25,915 bases of DNA from Serpens sp035306625 (lineage in GTDB: Bacteria; Pseudomonadota; Gammaproteobacteria; Pseudomonadales; Pseudomonadaceae). Of this stretch, positions 1 through 9,573 are shown in pieces. The DNA lies in contig DATGNS010000080.1 in NCBI GenBank assembly GCA_035306625.1, forward strand, positions 1-25,915, in the 5' to 3' direction. The stretch's first letter is position 1, and every line of letters begins with the position of its first letter. A program made the translations under genes and the position numbers. The notes below the pieces were generated by a model. The model saw only the letters and a list, made by a program, of their open reading frames with translations. It did no database searches and was not told the DNA's origin.

Positions 1-56
1 GGATTGGGCATCGGCAGGCTCGTTGGCGGTACGGCACGGGGGCCGGTTTGTGCGGC

Positions 57-62
57 TATAAT
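57..62 (+). promoter_or_regulatory. Candidate -10 box for yajQ
   Basis: A perfect TATAAT lies about 80 bases before the yajQ start codon. No convincing -35 hexamer sits 16-18 bases upstream (the sequence there is G-rich), so this is a -10-only candidate. The 47 bases to its left hold no gene I can support. Confidence 0.45.
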
Positions 63-140
63 GACCGGCCCTTTTCAACCGTCAAGCCAGCCGCGTTTCG
101 TTCCGTGAAGCCGGTCGCGACAACCTTTTGGAGGATTCCC

Positions 141-620
141 ATGCCCTCGTTCGACGTGGTTTCCGAACTGGACAAGCATGAACTGACCAATGCCGTGGAT
201 AACGCCGTCAAGGAGGTGGAGCGCCGCTTCGACCTGCGCGGCAAGTGCAGCATCGAAGGCAAGGGCAAGGAGCTGACCATCACCGCCGAGGCCGAATTCA
301 TGCTCGAGCAGGTGCTGGACATCGTTCGCGGCAGCCTGGTGAAGCGCAAGATCGACGTGCAGTGCATGGAAGTGAAGGAGCCCTACGCGTCCGGCAAGGT
401 GATGAAGCAGGAAGTGGTGTTCCGCGAAGGCATCGACAAGGAGCTGGCCAAGAAGATCGTCGCCCACATCAAGGATGCCAAGCTCAAGGTACAGGCCGCC
501 ATCCAGGGCGAGCAGGTGCGGGTCACCGGCAAGAAGCGCGACGACCTGCAGGAAGTCATCGCCTCGCTGCGGGCGCAGAGCTTCGACATGCCCCTGCAGT
601 TCACCAATTTCCGCGACTGA
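141..620 (+). CDS. yajQ: YajQ-family nucleotide-binding protein
   Basis: This encodes a 159-residue protein, the usual size of the YajQ/UPF0234 family, beginning MPSFDVVSELD and ending LQFTNFRD, both family hallmarks. YajQ proteins fold as two ferredoxin-like domains and bind nucleotides; members in Xanthomonas and Pseudomonas have been reported as cyclic-di-GMP-responsive regulators, and the protein is cytosolic. The ATG at 141 is chosen over an in-frame ATG at 48 because a strong GGAGGA Shine-Dalgarno (130-135) sits 5 bases before it and the upstream 31 codons do not look like family sequence. It is monocistronic, ending 3 bases before a strong terminator hairpin, and is convergent with ampG. 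Family assignment is firm; a c-di-GMP role here is inference. Confidence 0.96.
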   Translation: MPSFDVVSELDKHELTNAVDNAVKEVERRFDLRGKCSIEGKGKELTITAEAEFMLEQVLDIVRGSLVKRKIDVQCMEVKEPYASGKVMKQEVVFREGIDKELAKKIVAHIKDAKLKVQAAIQGEQVRVTGKKRDDLQEVIASLRAQSFDMPLQFTNFRD

Positions 621-623
621 TCG

Positions 624-651
624 AAAAGGGCCGCATCAAGCGGCCCTTTTT
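624..651 (+). terminator. Bidirectional rho-independent terminator between yajQ and ampG
   Basis: Stem AAAAGGGCCGC / GCGGCCCTTTT around a 5-base ATCAA loop, followed by T. The A-run on the left makes it equally usable on the minus strand, where it directly follows the ampG stop codon at 651-653. Confidence 0.85.
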
Positions 652-2183
652 CATGGCCGGCTGTCCGGCTCGGTGATCGGCACCGCCCGCGGCTGGTGGC
701 GGTCGCGCCCCCACTGCAGGCCGATGAGGATCAGCGTGGGGATGCCCAGCAGGGCGGTGATCACGAAGAAGTTCTGGTAGCCCTGGCTTTCCACCACGGC
801 CCCCGAGTAGCCGCCCACCAGGCGCGGCAGCAGCAGCATGATGGAGCTGAGCAGGGCGTACTGGGTCGCCGAGAACCTCAGGTTGGTGAGGCTCGACAGG
901 TAGGCGACGAAGGCGGCGGTGGCCAGGCCGCCGCTGAAGTTGTCGCAGCTGATGGTGACGATCAGCATGGACAGGTCGGGGCCGATATTGCTGAGCAGGG
1001 CGAACATCAGGTTGGTGGCCGCCGAGGCGACGCCGCCGACGAAGAGGATCGGCAGGATGCCGAAGCGCACGATCAGCAGACCGCCGGCGCCGGCGCCGAG
1101 CAGGGTCATGACCAGACCGAACAGCTTGCTGATGCTGGCGATCTCTTCCTTGCTGAAGCCCAGGTCGATGTAGAACACATTGGCCATCACCCCCATCACC
1201 GTATCCGACATGCGATAGGTGGCGATCAGCCCCAGCATCAGCAGCGCCTGCCAGCGGTAGCGCAGCACGAAATCGCTGACCGGGGTGAGCACGGGGGCCA
1301 GGCTACGGCGGCCGAAGGCGGACAGGCAGCCGGCGATCAGCACGGCATAGAGCAGGGCGCGCAGGAAGGCGCGGTCCTCGGTAAGCAGGTCCAGGGGCTG
1401 GCTGGCCAGCAGCGAGAAGCGGGTGTCGTACAACTGGGTGAACAGCGCCGGCACCGAGACCAGCAACACGATCAGCACCAGCACGGAGAGCAGCTGGCGC
1501 AGCAGGCCATACTGGCTGGCCGTCTGTTGGGGTTCCAGCTGGCGGGGTTCCCGGATGGTCAGGCTGGTGATCAGGCCGGGCAGCATCAGCGCGGCGAACA
1601 GCAGGTAGGTACCACTCCAGGCGGCGAAGTTGTAGACGCCACCGGTGGAGCCGAACCAGCTGGCAAAGTACAGGGCGCCGGCAGTGGCCAGCAGGGCGGC
1701 CACCCGATAGCCGGCCATGTAGCTGGCGGCCAGGGCCGCCTGGCGGCTGTCCTCGGCCACTTCCAGACGATAGGCATCGATGGCGATGTCCTGGGTCGCC
1801 GAGGCGAAGGCCACCAGCACGGCCAGGGCGATCAGCCATGCCAGGTGCTGCTGCGGGTCGAACAGCGCCATGCCGACCAGGCCGAGGATCACCAGGCTCT
1901 GGGACAGCACGAGCCAGGAGCGACGCCGGCCCAGACGGCCGAGCAGCGGCAGGCGCCACTGGTCGAGCATGGGCGCCCAGACCCATTTGAAGGCATAGGC
2001 CAGGCCGATCAGGCTGGCGAAACCGATGGCCTGCAGCGAGACGCCGGCCTCGCGCAGCCATACCGACAGGGTGGCGAACACCAGCATGTACGGCAGGCCG
2101 GCCGCGAAGCCCAGCAGCAGCAGTGCCAGGGTGGCGGGACTGGCATAGGCGGCGAGGGCGTCGCGCCAGGTGCGTTTGGTCAT
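651..2183 (-). CDS. ampG: AmpG family muropeptide MFS permease
   Basis: This encodes a 510-residue polytopic inner-membrane transporter of the major facilitator superfamily. Its N-terminus (WRDALAAYASPATLALLLLGFAAG by parts, then GLPYMLVFATLSVWLREAGV) matches AmpG, which imports GlcNAc-anhydroMurNAc-peptides for cell-wall recycling and so feeds the AmpR/AmpC beta-lactamase induction pathway. At least twelve hydrophobic segments are visible, with basic loops such as LGRLGRRRSW after the third. The ATG at 2183 is preferred over an in-frame TTG at 2204 because family proteins start with a short MT(K/Q).. leader; neither start has a clear Shine-Dalgarno. The gene lies 32 bases downstream of the alkyltransferase-like gene on the same strand, so co-transcription is likely. 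Sub-specificity (AmpG versus AmpP-type) rests on sequence memory. Confidence 0.92.
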   Translation of the reverse strand: MTKRTWRDALAAYASPATLALLLLGFAAGLPYMLVFATLSVWLREAGVSLQAIGFASLIGLAYAFKWVWAPMLDQWRLPLLGRLGRRRSWLVLSQSLVILGLVGMALFDPQQHLAWLIALAVLVAFASATQDIAIDAYRLEVAEDSRQAALAASYMAGYRVAALLATAGALYFASWFGSTGGVYNFAAWSGTYLLFAALMLPGLITSLTIREPRQLEPQQTASQYGLLRQLLSVLVLIVLLVSVPALFTQLYDTRFSLLASQPLDLLTEDRAFLRALLYAVLIAGCLSAFGRRSLAPVLTPVSDFVLRYRWQALLMLGLIATYRMSDTVMGVMANVFYIDLGFSKEEIASISKLFGLVMTLLGAGAGGLLIVRFGILPILFVGGVASAATNLMFALLSNIGPDLSMLIVTISCDNFSGGLATAAFVAYLSSLTNLRFSATQYALLSSIMLLLPRLVGGYSGAVVESQGYQNFFVITALLGIPTLILIGLQWGRDRHQPRAVPITEPDSRP

Positions 2184-2215
2184 GGAAGAAGCGTTATCGG
2201 GCAAGAAGTCAGCAT

Positions 2216-2551
2216 CTAACCGTAGTTTTCCTCGGGATGCCAGCCGTGCCGACGCAAGTCCACCCGATCACCGTCCAGCAGCAGGCCTTCGCTGCGCAGG
2301 CGGGCGCGCTGTTCATCGCCGGCCGGGCTGCCGGCGGGCAGGCTGAGGCGGCCGCCGGCGGCCAGGACGCGATGCCAGGGCAGACGGGTTTCATCGGGCA
2401 GTTGCGCCAGGGTGCGCCCGACCCAGCGGGCGGCACGCCCCAGTCCGGCCAGCTGGGCCAGGTGGCCGTAGGTCACCACCCGACCGGCTGGGACTCGGGC
2501 AAGGACGGCGTACAGGGCTTCGCGGCGCGCCTGGGGACTGTCGGGAGTCAT
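2216..2551 (-). CDS. Alkyltransferase-like (ATL/MGMT-fold) DNA repair protein
   Basis: This encodes a 111-residue protein with the fold of the O6-alkylguanine-DNA alkyltransferase C-terminal domain: a helix-turn-helix stretch GRVVTYGHLAQLAGL followed by ARWVGRTLAQLP and the active-site segment LPWHRVL. Alkyltransferases have PCHR there; Trp replaces the acceptor Cys, which defines alkyltransferase-like proteins (YbaZ/Atl1 type). These bind O6-alkylguanine lesions without repairing them and hand them to nucleotide excision repair. The ATG at 2551 is preferred over a GTG at 2587 because family proteins begin shortly before the ..ARREALYAVL helix; no good Shine-Dalgarno is visible. It is upstream of and co-oriented with ampG. 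The divergent DUF481 gene starts about 115 bases away. Confidence 0.9.
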   Translation of the reverse strand: MTPDSPQARREALYAVLARVPAGRVVTYGHLAQLAGLGRAARWVGRTLAQLPDETRLPWHRVLAAGGRLSLPAGSPAGDEQRARLRSEGLLLDGDRVDLRRHGWHPEENYG

Positions 2552-2626
2552 GCGGGACGGTACTCGCAATTGAACGAAAAAGGGCACGTCTGTCGGCGGC
2601 GGGGTGCACCGCCGGGCTTGCAGCCG

Positions 2627-2632
2627 GATAAT
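2627..2632 (+). promoter_or_regulatory. Candidate -10 box for the DUF481 gene
   Basis: GATAAT, 35 bases before the chosen start codon at 2668, in the context CCGGATAATGCG. No good -35 is seen. A very similar GCGGATAATGC occurs before the lapD-like gene (12046-12051), which mildly supports both as promoter elements. Confidence 0.35.
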
Positions 2633-2667
2633 GCGCGGTTTTGATGGAAGCAGTGAAGTCAGTTTCT

Positions 2668-3681
2668 ATGAAGTTGTTGCGAAGTGTAGTGTGCGCGCTG
2701 GCCACGAGCTGCGCACTCCCGGCGCTGGCCGATACGGTCTGGCTGAAGAATGGCGATCGCCTGACCGGCACCATCAAGGCGTTCGATGGGGGCAAGCTGG
2801 TGCTGCAGACTCCCTATGCGGGCGAGATGTCGATCAGCTGGTCCAGCGTGGCCACCCTGGAAAGCGACCAGGCGCTGATGATCAAGCAGAATCAGTACGA
2901 AGGCGAGGTGGCGCGCTCCCTGCAAAGCGCCGAGGAGGGCCATGTCACGCTTGCCAACGGCGAGCGACCCCGTACCGTGTCCCTCGACAGCATCCACCAG
3001 ATCCTGCGGCCCAAGCCGCTGGTCCGCGACATGAGCTGGAAGGGCTCGGTCGACGTGGCCTTCCAGTACAAGGATGGCGCCAGCGAGACGGAAGACCACA
3101 ACGCCAAGCTCGCCACCTCGGCCCGGCACGGCCGCTGGCGGCACAATGTCGGCGTGGAATACAACCGCGAGCTGAGCAATGACGTGGAGGTCGAGGACAA
3201 CTACGACCTGGACTACGCGCTGGACCACTTCATCAGCGACCAGTGGTTCTGGCAGGGTCGCTTCGACTACCGGCGCGACAACATCGGCGAGGTGGAGCGG
3301 CAGCGCCAGCTGGGCAGCGGCCCCGGTTATCAGTTCTGGGACAACGAGCTGGGCGCCTTCTCCCTGGCCTCGCTGATCAACCGGACCGGCTACGACTATG
3401 CCGACGGTGGCCAGGAAGAGTTCATGTCCATGGCGCTGAAATGGCAGTACAACCGTTACCTGGTGGGCAAGCGCTTCGAGCTGTACAGCAATGGCGAGGT
3501 CGGCAAGCCCCTGAACAATGTCGCCGACTACTCGCTGGATGCCGAAGCGGGCGTGCGTTACCGGGTGACCGACTGGGCCTGGCTGAACCTGCGCGCCGAG
3601 AAGGATCTGGTCAAGGGCGGCAAGGACAACGCCAACCTGAACGAACAGCGCTACCTGTTCGGCGTCGGGGTGGGCTGGTAG
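2668..3681 (+). CDS. DUF481-family outer-membrane protein
   Basis: This encodes a 337-residue protein with a clear Sec signal peptide (MKLLRSVVCALATSCALPALA, cleaved before Asp22). An N-terminal beta-rich part (about 22-105) contains the DTVWLKNGDRLTGTI motif typical of this family. From about residue 125 alternating hydrophobic/aromatic beta-strands run to the C-terminus and end GVGVGW, with a terminal aromatic residue as in outer-membrane barrels. DUF481 proteins are predicted barrels with no settled function. The ATG at 2668 is chosen because it puts the signal peptide at the N-terminus; an ATG at 2644 would add eight polar residues. It is monocistronic, convergent with the SDR gene, with a GC-rich hairpin after its stop. 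Confidence 0.88.
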   Translation: MKLLRSVVCALATSCALPALADTVWLKNGDRLTGTIKAFDGGKLVLQTPYAGEMSISWSSVATLESDQALMIKQNQYEGEVARSLQSAEEGHVTLANGERPRTVSLDSIHQILRPKPLVRDMSWKGSVDVAFQYKDGASETEDHNAKLATSARHGRWRHNVGVEYNRELSNDVEVEDNYDLDYALDHFISDQWFWQGRFDYRRDNIGEVERQRQLGSGPGYQFWDNELGAFSLASLINRTGYDYADGGQEEFMSMALKWQYNRYLVGKRFELYSNGEVGKPLNNVADYSLDAEAGVRYRVTDWAWLNLRAEKDLVKGGKDNANLNEQRYLFGVGVGW

Positions 3682-3703
3682 GACCCCGGCGGGCGCCGGG
3701 GTC
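3682..3703 (+). terminator. GC-rich hairpin between the convergent DUF481 and SDR genes
   Basis: A 9-bp perfect stem GACCCCGGC / GCCGGGGTC with a GGGC loop starts immediately after the DUF481 stop codon. No T-run follows, so it may act as a weak terminator or a 3'-end stabiliser for either strand. Confidence 0.5.
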
Positions 3704-3714
3704 GCCCGGCGAGC

Positions 3715-4473
3715 CTACAGGCGCAGGCCGCCGTCCAGTTCCAGGATGCGCCCGGTGAAGTAGTCGTTCTCCAGGATGTAGGCTACCGAATGGGCGATCT
3801 CCTTCGGCTGGCCCAGACGCTGCAGGGGAATGCCGGCGGTCATCTTGGCCAGGGCCTCGGGCTTCATGCTGGCCACCATGTCGGTCTCGATGAAGCCGGG
3901 CGCGACACCGCCGACGCGGATGCCGTAGCGTGCCAGCTCCCTGGCCCAGACCACGGTGTCGGCGGCCACGCCGGCCTTGGCGGCCGAGTAGTTGGCCTGG
4001 CCCATGTTGCCGGCCCGGGAGATGGACGAGATGTTGACGATGGCACCCTGGCACTTGAGCTCGATCATCTTGGCCGCCACCTCGCGGGTGCACAGGAACA
4101 CGCCGGTCAGGTTCACGTCGATCACCGCCTGCCACTGGGCCAGGCTCATCTTGCTCAGCTCGCCATCCTTGACCTTGATGGTCAGGCCGTCGCGCAGGAT
4201 GCCGGCGTTGTTCACCAGACCGTGCAGGGCGCCGAAGTCCGCCGCCACGCGGTTGACCATATCAATGACCTGCTCCTCGCTGGCCACGTTGCAGATGTAG
4301 GCGCGGGCCTCGCCGCCGGCGTCCTTGCAGGCCGCCACGGCTTCGTCGAGCTTCTCCTGGTTGAGATCCACCAGCGCCAGGCGCGCCCCCCGGGCCGCCA
4401 GGTATTCGCCCATGGCGCGCCCCAGGCCCTGGCCGCCGCCGGTGATGATGATGACTTTGTCCTTGAGTTCCAT
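3715..4473 (-). CDS. SDR-family oxidoreductase (FabG-like)
   Basis: This encodes a 252-residue classical short-chain dehydrogenase/reductase. The cofactor-binding motif TGGGQGLG is at 11-18 and NNAG at 88-91. The catalytic residues are visible: Asn121 in the VNLTGVF helix, Ser149 in the NISS motif, and Tyr162/Lys166 in NYSAAK. The C-terminal APGFIETDM and ELDGGLRL segments are typical of 3-oxoacyl-ACP reductase-like members. Asp37 at the end of the second strand (LALVDLN) suggests an NAD(H) preference, which is inference. The substrate cannot be told from sequence. The start at 4473 has an AAGGGG ribosome site about 9 bases upstream. It is divergent from the HugZ-like gene with roughly 100 bases between. 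Confidence 0.92.
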   Translation of the reverse strand: MELKDKVIIITGGGQGLGRAMGEYLAARGARLALVDLNQEKLDEAVAACKDAGGEARAYICNVASEEQVIDMVNRVAADFGALHGLVNNAGILRDGLTIKVKDGELSKMSLAQWQAVIDVNLTGVFLCTREVAAKMIELKCQGAIVNISSISRAGNMGQANYSAAKAGVAADTVVWARELARYGIRVGGVAPGFIETDMVASMKPEALAKMTAGIPLQRLGQPKEIAHSVAYILENDYFTGRILELDGGLRL

Positions 4474-4503
4474 GTTGTGTGCCCCTTGAGGTACTGCGGG
4501 TAG

Positions 4504-4534
4504 TTGCCTCGCCAGGGGACCCAGCGGCTATGCT
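4504..4534 (+). promoter_or_regulatory. Candidate promoter for the HugZ-like gene
   Basis: TTGCCT (4504-4509) and TATGCT (4529-4534) are separated by 19 bases in the divergent intergenic region, placing a transcript start about 35 bases before the coding start. The spacing is longer than ideal, so this is tentative. Confidence 0.3.
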
Positions 4535-4576
4535 GGGCCTCCATCCGTTTTCCCACGGGTTCAGCGAGGAGTCGAA

Positions 4577-5305
4577 ATGAGCGCCATGGCCGCGAAGCAT
4601 GCCCGAGAACTGCTGCTCAAGGAATACCGTGGCATGTTGGCCACTCACTCACAAAAGATGCCGGGCTTCCCGTTCGGTTCCGTGGTGCCCTACTGCCTGG
4701 ACGGGCAGGGTCGGCCGCTGCTGCTGATCAGCCGCATTGCCCAGCACACCCGCAATCTGCGTGCCGATCCGCGCTGTTCGCTGCTGGTCGGCGAGCGCGA
4801 CGCCGAGGACGTGCAGGCCGCCGGTCGCCTGACCCTGCTGGCCGAGGCGCACCAGCTGGATGACGACGCCGCTGTCGAGGCCGCGGCCGCCCGCTATTAC
4901 CGCTATTTCCCCCAGTCACGGGATTTCCACCGCATCCACGACTTCGACTTCTGGGTGCTGCAGCCGGTGCGCTGGCGTTTCATCGGTGGTTTCGGTGCGA
5001 TCCACTGGCTGGAAGAGGTCGCGTTGGCCAATCCCTTCGCCGGCGAGGTGGAAGCGGGCATGCTGGCGCACATGAACCGGGACCATGGCGCGGCGATCGC
5101 CCACTACCTGCGCCTCGCTGGAATAGAGGGCGACGCGGCCGAAATGGTGGGTATCGACAGCGAGGGATTCCATCTGCGCCTCGGCACGCGCCTGCACTGG
5201 CTGCCGTTTCCAACATCCTGTAACAGTCCGCGGGAAGTGCGGCAGGCCCTGGTACAACTGGCCCGGGCCGCCCAGTGGCCGTCGCGGGACGAGCGGGGCG
5301 GTTGA
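4577..5305 (+). CDS. HugZ/PNPOx-like protein with C-terminal DUF2470
   Basis: This encodes a 242-residue cytosolic protein of the HugZ family. Residues about 10-145 form a split-barrel pyridoxamine-phosphate-oxidase-like domain (FPFGSVVPYCLDGQGRP, LLLISRIAQHTRNL, CSLLVGE). Residues about 155-235 form a DUF2470-type domain with the motif MLAHMNRDHGAAI. HugZ proteins bind haem, and some degrade it for iron release; other PNPOx-like proteins bind FMN, so function here is open. A strong GCGAGGAG ribosome site (4564-4571) precedes the ATG by 5 bases. No haem uptake gene is nearby, which gives no contextual support for an iron role. The length is normal for the two-domain family. Confidence 0.87.
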   Translation: MSAMAAKHARELLLKEYRGMLATHSQKMPGFPFGSVVPYCLDGQGRPLLLISRIAQHTRNLRADPRCSLLVGERDAEDVQAAGRLTLLAEAHQLDDDAAVEAAAARYYRYFPQSRDFHRIHDFDFWVLQPVRWRFIGGFGAIHWLEEVALANPFAGEVEAGMLAHMNRDHGAAIAHYLRLAGIEGDAAEMVGIDSEGFHLRLGTRLHWLPFPTSCNSPREVRQALVQLARAAQWPSRDERGG

Positions 5306-5374
5306 ATTCCATTCCCGGCGCCGCCATCTAACGGGTATACGGAGCCACCGCTCCTCCTTTCCTGGAAGCCGTTC

Positions 5375-5824
5375 ATGCCTGCCCTACTGTTGTTGTTCCT
5401 GCTGTTTCCGCTACTCGAGCTGGCCGTGATGATCAAGGTTGGCAGCGCCATCGGGGTGCTGGCCGTGCTGCTGCTGATCATCGGGGCGGGCATCGTCGGC
5501 GTCATGCTGATCCGCGTGGCCGGACCGGCCATGGCCCTGCGCGCCCGCGAGCGCCTGGCGCGAGGCGAGATGCCGGAAGGCGCGATGCTCGAGGGCCTGC
5601 TGCTGGCCGTCGGCGGCCTGCTGCTGCTGTTCCCCGGGTTCATCAGCGATCTGCTGGCGCTGGTCTGCCTGCTGCCCATGACCCGCCATCTGCTGCTGCG
5701 CAAGTTGCGCCAGAAGGCCGAGGAGCAGGTGCGTCGCCAGCGCGCCTTCGCCGACGACCTGGCGGCGCGCCAGTCCCAGCGCCCGAATGTGATTGACGGC
5801 GAATACAAGCGCCACGATCACTGA
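5375..5824 (+). CDS. fxsA: FxsA family membrane protein
   Basis: This encodes a 149-residue cytoplasmic-membrane protein. The hydrophobic N-terminus (LLLLFLLFPLLELAVMIKVG) contains the P.LE motif of FxsA; further membrane segments lie near 25-47 and 70-95. A central cytosolic stretch contains the ALRARERLARGEMPEGAMLEG sequence characteristic of the family. The tail after about 110 is charged and soluble. E. coli FxsA overproduction relieves F-plasmid exclusion of phage T7; its normal cellular role is unknown. The position just upstream of groES is conserved in many gammaproteobacteria from memory. A GGAAG ribosome site lies about 7 bases before the ATG. It probably has its own transcript, since groES has a separate promoter. 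Confidence 0.92.
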   Translation: MPALLLLFLLFPLLELAVMIKVGSAIGVLAVLLLIIGAGIVGVMLIRVAGPAMALRARERLARGEMPEGAMLEGLLLAVGGLLLLFPGFISDLLALVCLLPMTRHLLLRKLRQKAEEQVRRQRAFADDLAARQSQRPNVIDGEYKRHDH

Positions 5825-5854
5825 GCGATGGGGAAAATTTTCTTCGGGCTGCCC

Positions 5855-5882
5855 CTTGAAATGCGCCGGCCTGTCCCCAACT
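5855..5882 (+). promoter_or_regulatory. Sigma-32 (RpoH) heat-shock promoter of groES-groEL
   Basis: CTTGAAA (5855-5861), a 13-base spacer, then CCCCAACT (5875-5882). This closely matches the RpoH consensus of CTTGAAA with a CCCCAT-type -10. Transcription would start near 5890, giving a leader of about 130 bases before groES. No CIRCE element is visible in the leader, as expected for a Pseudomonas-like organism that uses RpoH rather than HrcA. Confidence 0.85.
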
Positions 5883-6019
5883 AGCTGTCACCGCAAGGTT
5901 TCTGCCTCGGCAGAGCAGTTTTCGCGGCTCGCACCATGCGCGCCGCTCCGGCCTCGCCGGAATCACTAACAGGCCGGTGGCATTCACCGGCGACAACCAC
6001 TACTTGGGAGAAATCGACA

Positions 6020-6313
6020 ATGGCACTTCGTCCTCTGAATGACCGCGTCGTCATCCGTCGCAGCGAAGAAGAAAGCAAAACCGCAGGCGGCATCGTGCTG
6101 CCGGGCTCGGCCGCCGAAAAGCCGAACCGCGGTGAAGTCGTTGCCGTGGGCGCCGGTCGCATTCTGGACAATGGTGACGTTCGTCCGCTCACCGTGAAGG
6201 TGGGTGACAAGGTGGTGTTCGGCCCCTACTCCGGCAGCAACACCATCAAGGTTGATGGCGAAGAACTGCTGGTGATGAGCGAGAACGAGATCCTCGCCAT
6301 CATCGAAGACTGA
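6020..6313 (+). CDS. groES: Co-chaperonin GroES
   Basis: This encodes a 97-residue protein, the standard GroES length. It starts MALRPLNDRVVIRRSEEE; the mobile loop that contacts GroEL (ESKTAGGIVLPGSA, about 18-31) and the roof/base segments KVGDKVVFGPYSG and LLVMSENEILAII are all intact. Seven subunits cap the GroEL ring during ATP-driven folding in the cytosol. The ATG at 6020 has a GGGAG site (6006-6010) 9 bases upstream; an in-frame ATG at 5936 lies inside the heat-shock leader and would add 28 non-family residues. It is co-transcribed with groEL, 43 bases downstream, from the RpoH promoter. Confidence 0.98.
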   Translation: MALRPLNDRVVIRRSEEESKTAGGIVLPGSAAEKPNRGEVVAVGAGRILDNGDVRPLTVKVGDKVVFGPYSGSNTIKVDGEELLVMSENEILAIIED

Positions 6314-6356
6314 TTCCCGGTTACTCAATCAACCCCAACGAATTCGAGGAAAGAAC

Positions 6357-7991
<1,635 letters not shown>

Positions 7992-8014
7992 GCCGACCGG
8001 CCCAGAGCTGTACC

Positions 8015-8046
8015 GGAAGCCCCGCCTTGTGCGGGGCTTTCCTTTT
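8015..8046 (+). terminator. Rho-independent terminator of groES-groEL
   Basis: Stem AAGCCCCGC (8017-8025) / GCGGGGCTT (8031-8039) with a 5-base CTTGT loop, followed by TCCTTTT. It begins about 25 bases after the groEL stop. Confidence 0.9.
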
Positions 8047-8108
8047 GGCGCGGTGTCGCCGCCGGTGGGCTACGTTCAGTAGCGAATGCACCGCCGCGAG
8101 CACCCGCC

Positions 8109-9566
8109 ATGTCCGATCCGACTCCCTTCATCCTCGGCAGCGATCCGGCCGGCCGGCCGGTCACCCATCCGCTGCGCCTGACCAATCGCCATGGCCTGAT
8201 CGCCGGCGCCACCGGCACCGGCAAGACCGTCACCCTGCAGCGGCTCGTGGAAAACTTCAGCGATGCCGGCGTGTCGGTGTTCGCTGCCGACGTCAAGGGC
8301 GACCTGTGCGGCCTGGGCGCGGTCGGCCAGCCGAGCGGCAAGGTGGCCGAGCGCATCGCCGGCATGCCCTGGCTGGCGCACCGTCCGCAGGCCTATCCGC
8401 TGACCCTGTGGGATATCCATGGGCGCTCGGGCCATCCGCTGCGCACCACCCTGAGCGAAATCGGGCCGCTGCTGCTGAGTAGTCTGCTGGAGCTGACCGA
8501 CAGTCAACAGGCGGCACTCCATGCAGCCTATCGGGTAGCCGACCGGGAGGGCCTGCTGCTACTCGATCTCAAGGACCTCAAGGCGCTGCTCGACCACCTC
8601 GGCAACCAGCCTCAGGTGCTGGGTGAGGATACCGCGCTGTTCACCTGGGCTTCCGCCCAGGCCCTGCGGCGCCGGCTGGCGAATCTGGAGCAGCAGGGCG
8701 CGGAGGCGCTGTTCGGCGAACCGGCGTTGCAGCTGGAGGATCTGCTGCGCCCGGCCAGCGATGGGCGCGGCATGATCCACCTGCTCGACGCCCGCGGGCT
8801 GGTGCACGATGCACCGCGGGTCTATGCGACCTTCCTGCTCTGGCTGCTGGCCGAGCTGTTCGAGCAGCTGCCCGAGCGCGGCGATGCCGAGCGCCCGCTA
8901 CTGACCCTGTTCTTCGACGAGGCACACCTGCTGTTCAAGGGTACGCCCCAGGCCCTGCGAGAGCGCCTGGAGCAGGTGGTGCGGCTGATCCGCTCGCGTG
9001 GGGTGGGGGTGTACTTCGTCACCCAGTCGCCCACCGATCTGCCGGATGCAGTGCTGGCCCAGCTGGGGCTGCGCATCCAGCACGCGCTGCGCGCCTACAC
9101 GGTGCGCGAGCAGAAGGCGCTGCGAGCGGTGGCCCAGGGATTTCGGCCCAACCCCGAGATCGACACCCTGGTTGCCCTTACCGAGCTGGGCATCGGCGAG
9201 GCGCTGATCGGCACGCTGGACGAAAAGGGCACGCCGTCACCGGTGCGGCGCGTGGCGATCGCGCCGCCGCAATCGCGCATCGGGCCGCTTGCCGAGAAAG
9301 AGCGGGCGAGGGTGCTGCGCGACTCGGCTCTGGCCGGGCGCTACGAGCAGTCCGTGGATCGCGTATCGGCCTACGAGCTGCTGGCGGCGCGCGCCGCAGA
9401 CAGCGCGGCGGCGATAGCGCCAGCCCCGGTGGAAGGTGTCGGACCCTTCGGTGACTTCCTGCAGCGCACCATGCAGGCCGCCGTCCGTCAGGCGGCCAGC
9501 CAGTTGGGGCGGCAGCTGGTGCGGGGCCTGCTGGGCTCGCTGCGTGCAGGGGAACGAAGACGCTGA
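8109..9566 (+). CDS. HerA-like P-loop ATPase, DUF853 (YjgR) family
   Basis: This encodes a 485-residue protein of the HerA/FtsK superfamily. The Walker A motif GATGTGKT is at 33-40 and is followed by a short FAADVKGDLCG segment typical of DUF853 proteins. Walker B LLTLFFDEAHLLF is near residues 263-275, and a RLIRSRGVGVYFVTQSPTDLPD motif follows, resembling the sensor/arginine-finger region of HerA ATPases. The C-terminal 60 residues are Ala-rich and end in a basic RRGLLGSLRAGERRR-like tail. DUF853 proteins are annotated as DNA helicases or translocases, but their cellular role is not established. No NurA nuclease or defence partner is adjacent. It is monocistronic and convergent with the 74-aa gene, with 7 bases between stop codons. 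Confidence 0.9.
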   Translation: MSDPTPFILGSDPAGRPVTHPLRLTNRHGLIAGATGTGKTVTLQRLVENFSDAGVSVFAADVKGDLCGLGAVGQPSGKVAERIAGMPWLAHRPQAYPLTLWDIHGRSGHPLRTTLSEIGPLLLSSLLELTDSQQAALHAAYRVADREGLLLLDLKDLKALLDHLGNQPQVLGEDTALFTWASAQALRRRLANLEQQGAEALFGEPALQLEDLLRPASDGRGMIHLLDARGLVHDAPRVYATFLLWLLAELFEQLPERGDAERPLLTLFFDEAHLLFKGTPQALRERLEQVVRLIRSRGVGVYFVTQSPTDLPDAVLAQLGLRIQHALRAYTVREQKALRAVAQGFRPNPEIDTLVALTELGIGEALIGTLDEKGTPSPVRRVAIAPPQSRIGPLAEKERARVLRDSALAGRYEQSVDRVSAYELLAARAADSAAAIAPAPVEGVGPFGDFLQRTMQAAVRQAASQLGRQLVRGLLGSLRAGERRR

Positions 9567-9573
9567 AGGGCCT

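Noticed and set aside
696..2219. A 507-codon plus-strand open frame opposite ampG
   Set aside because: Its translation is a Gln/Gly/His/Ala-rich low-complexity string with no domain, typical of the antisense frame of a high-GC membrane-protein gene.
8109..9566. HerA-like ATPase as part of an anti-phage defence pair
   Set aside because: No nuclease, SIR2, DUF4297 or similar partner is adjacent; the sequence fits the stand-alone DUF853 family.
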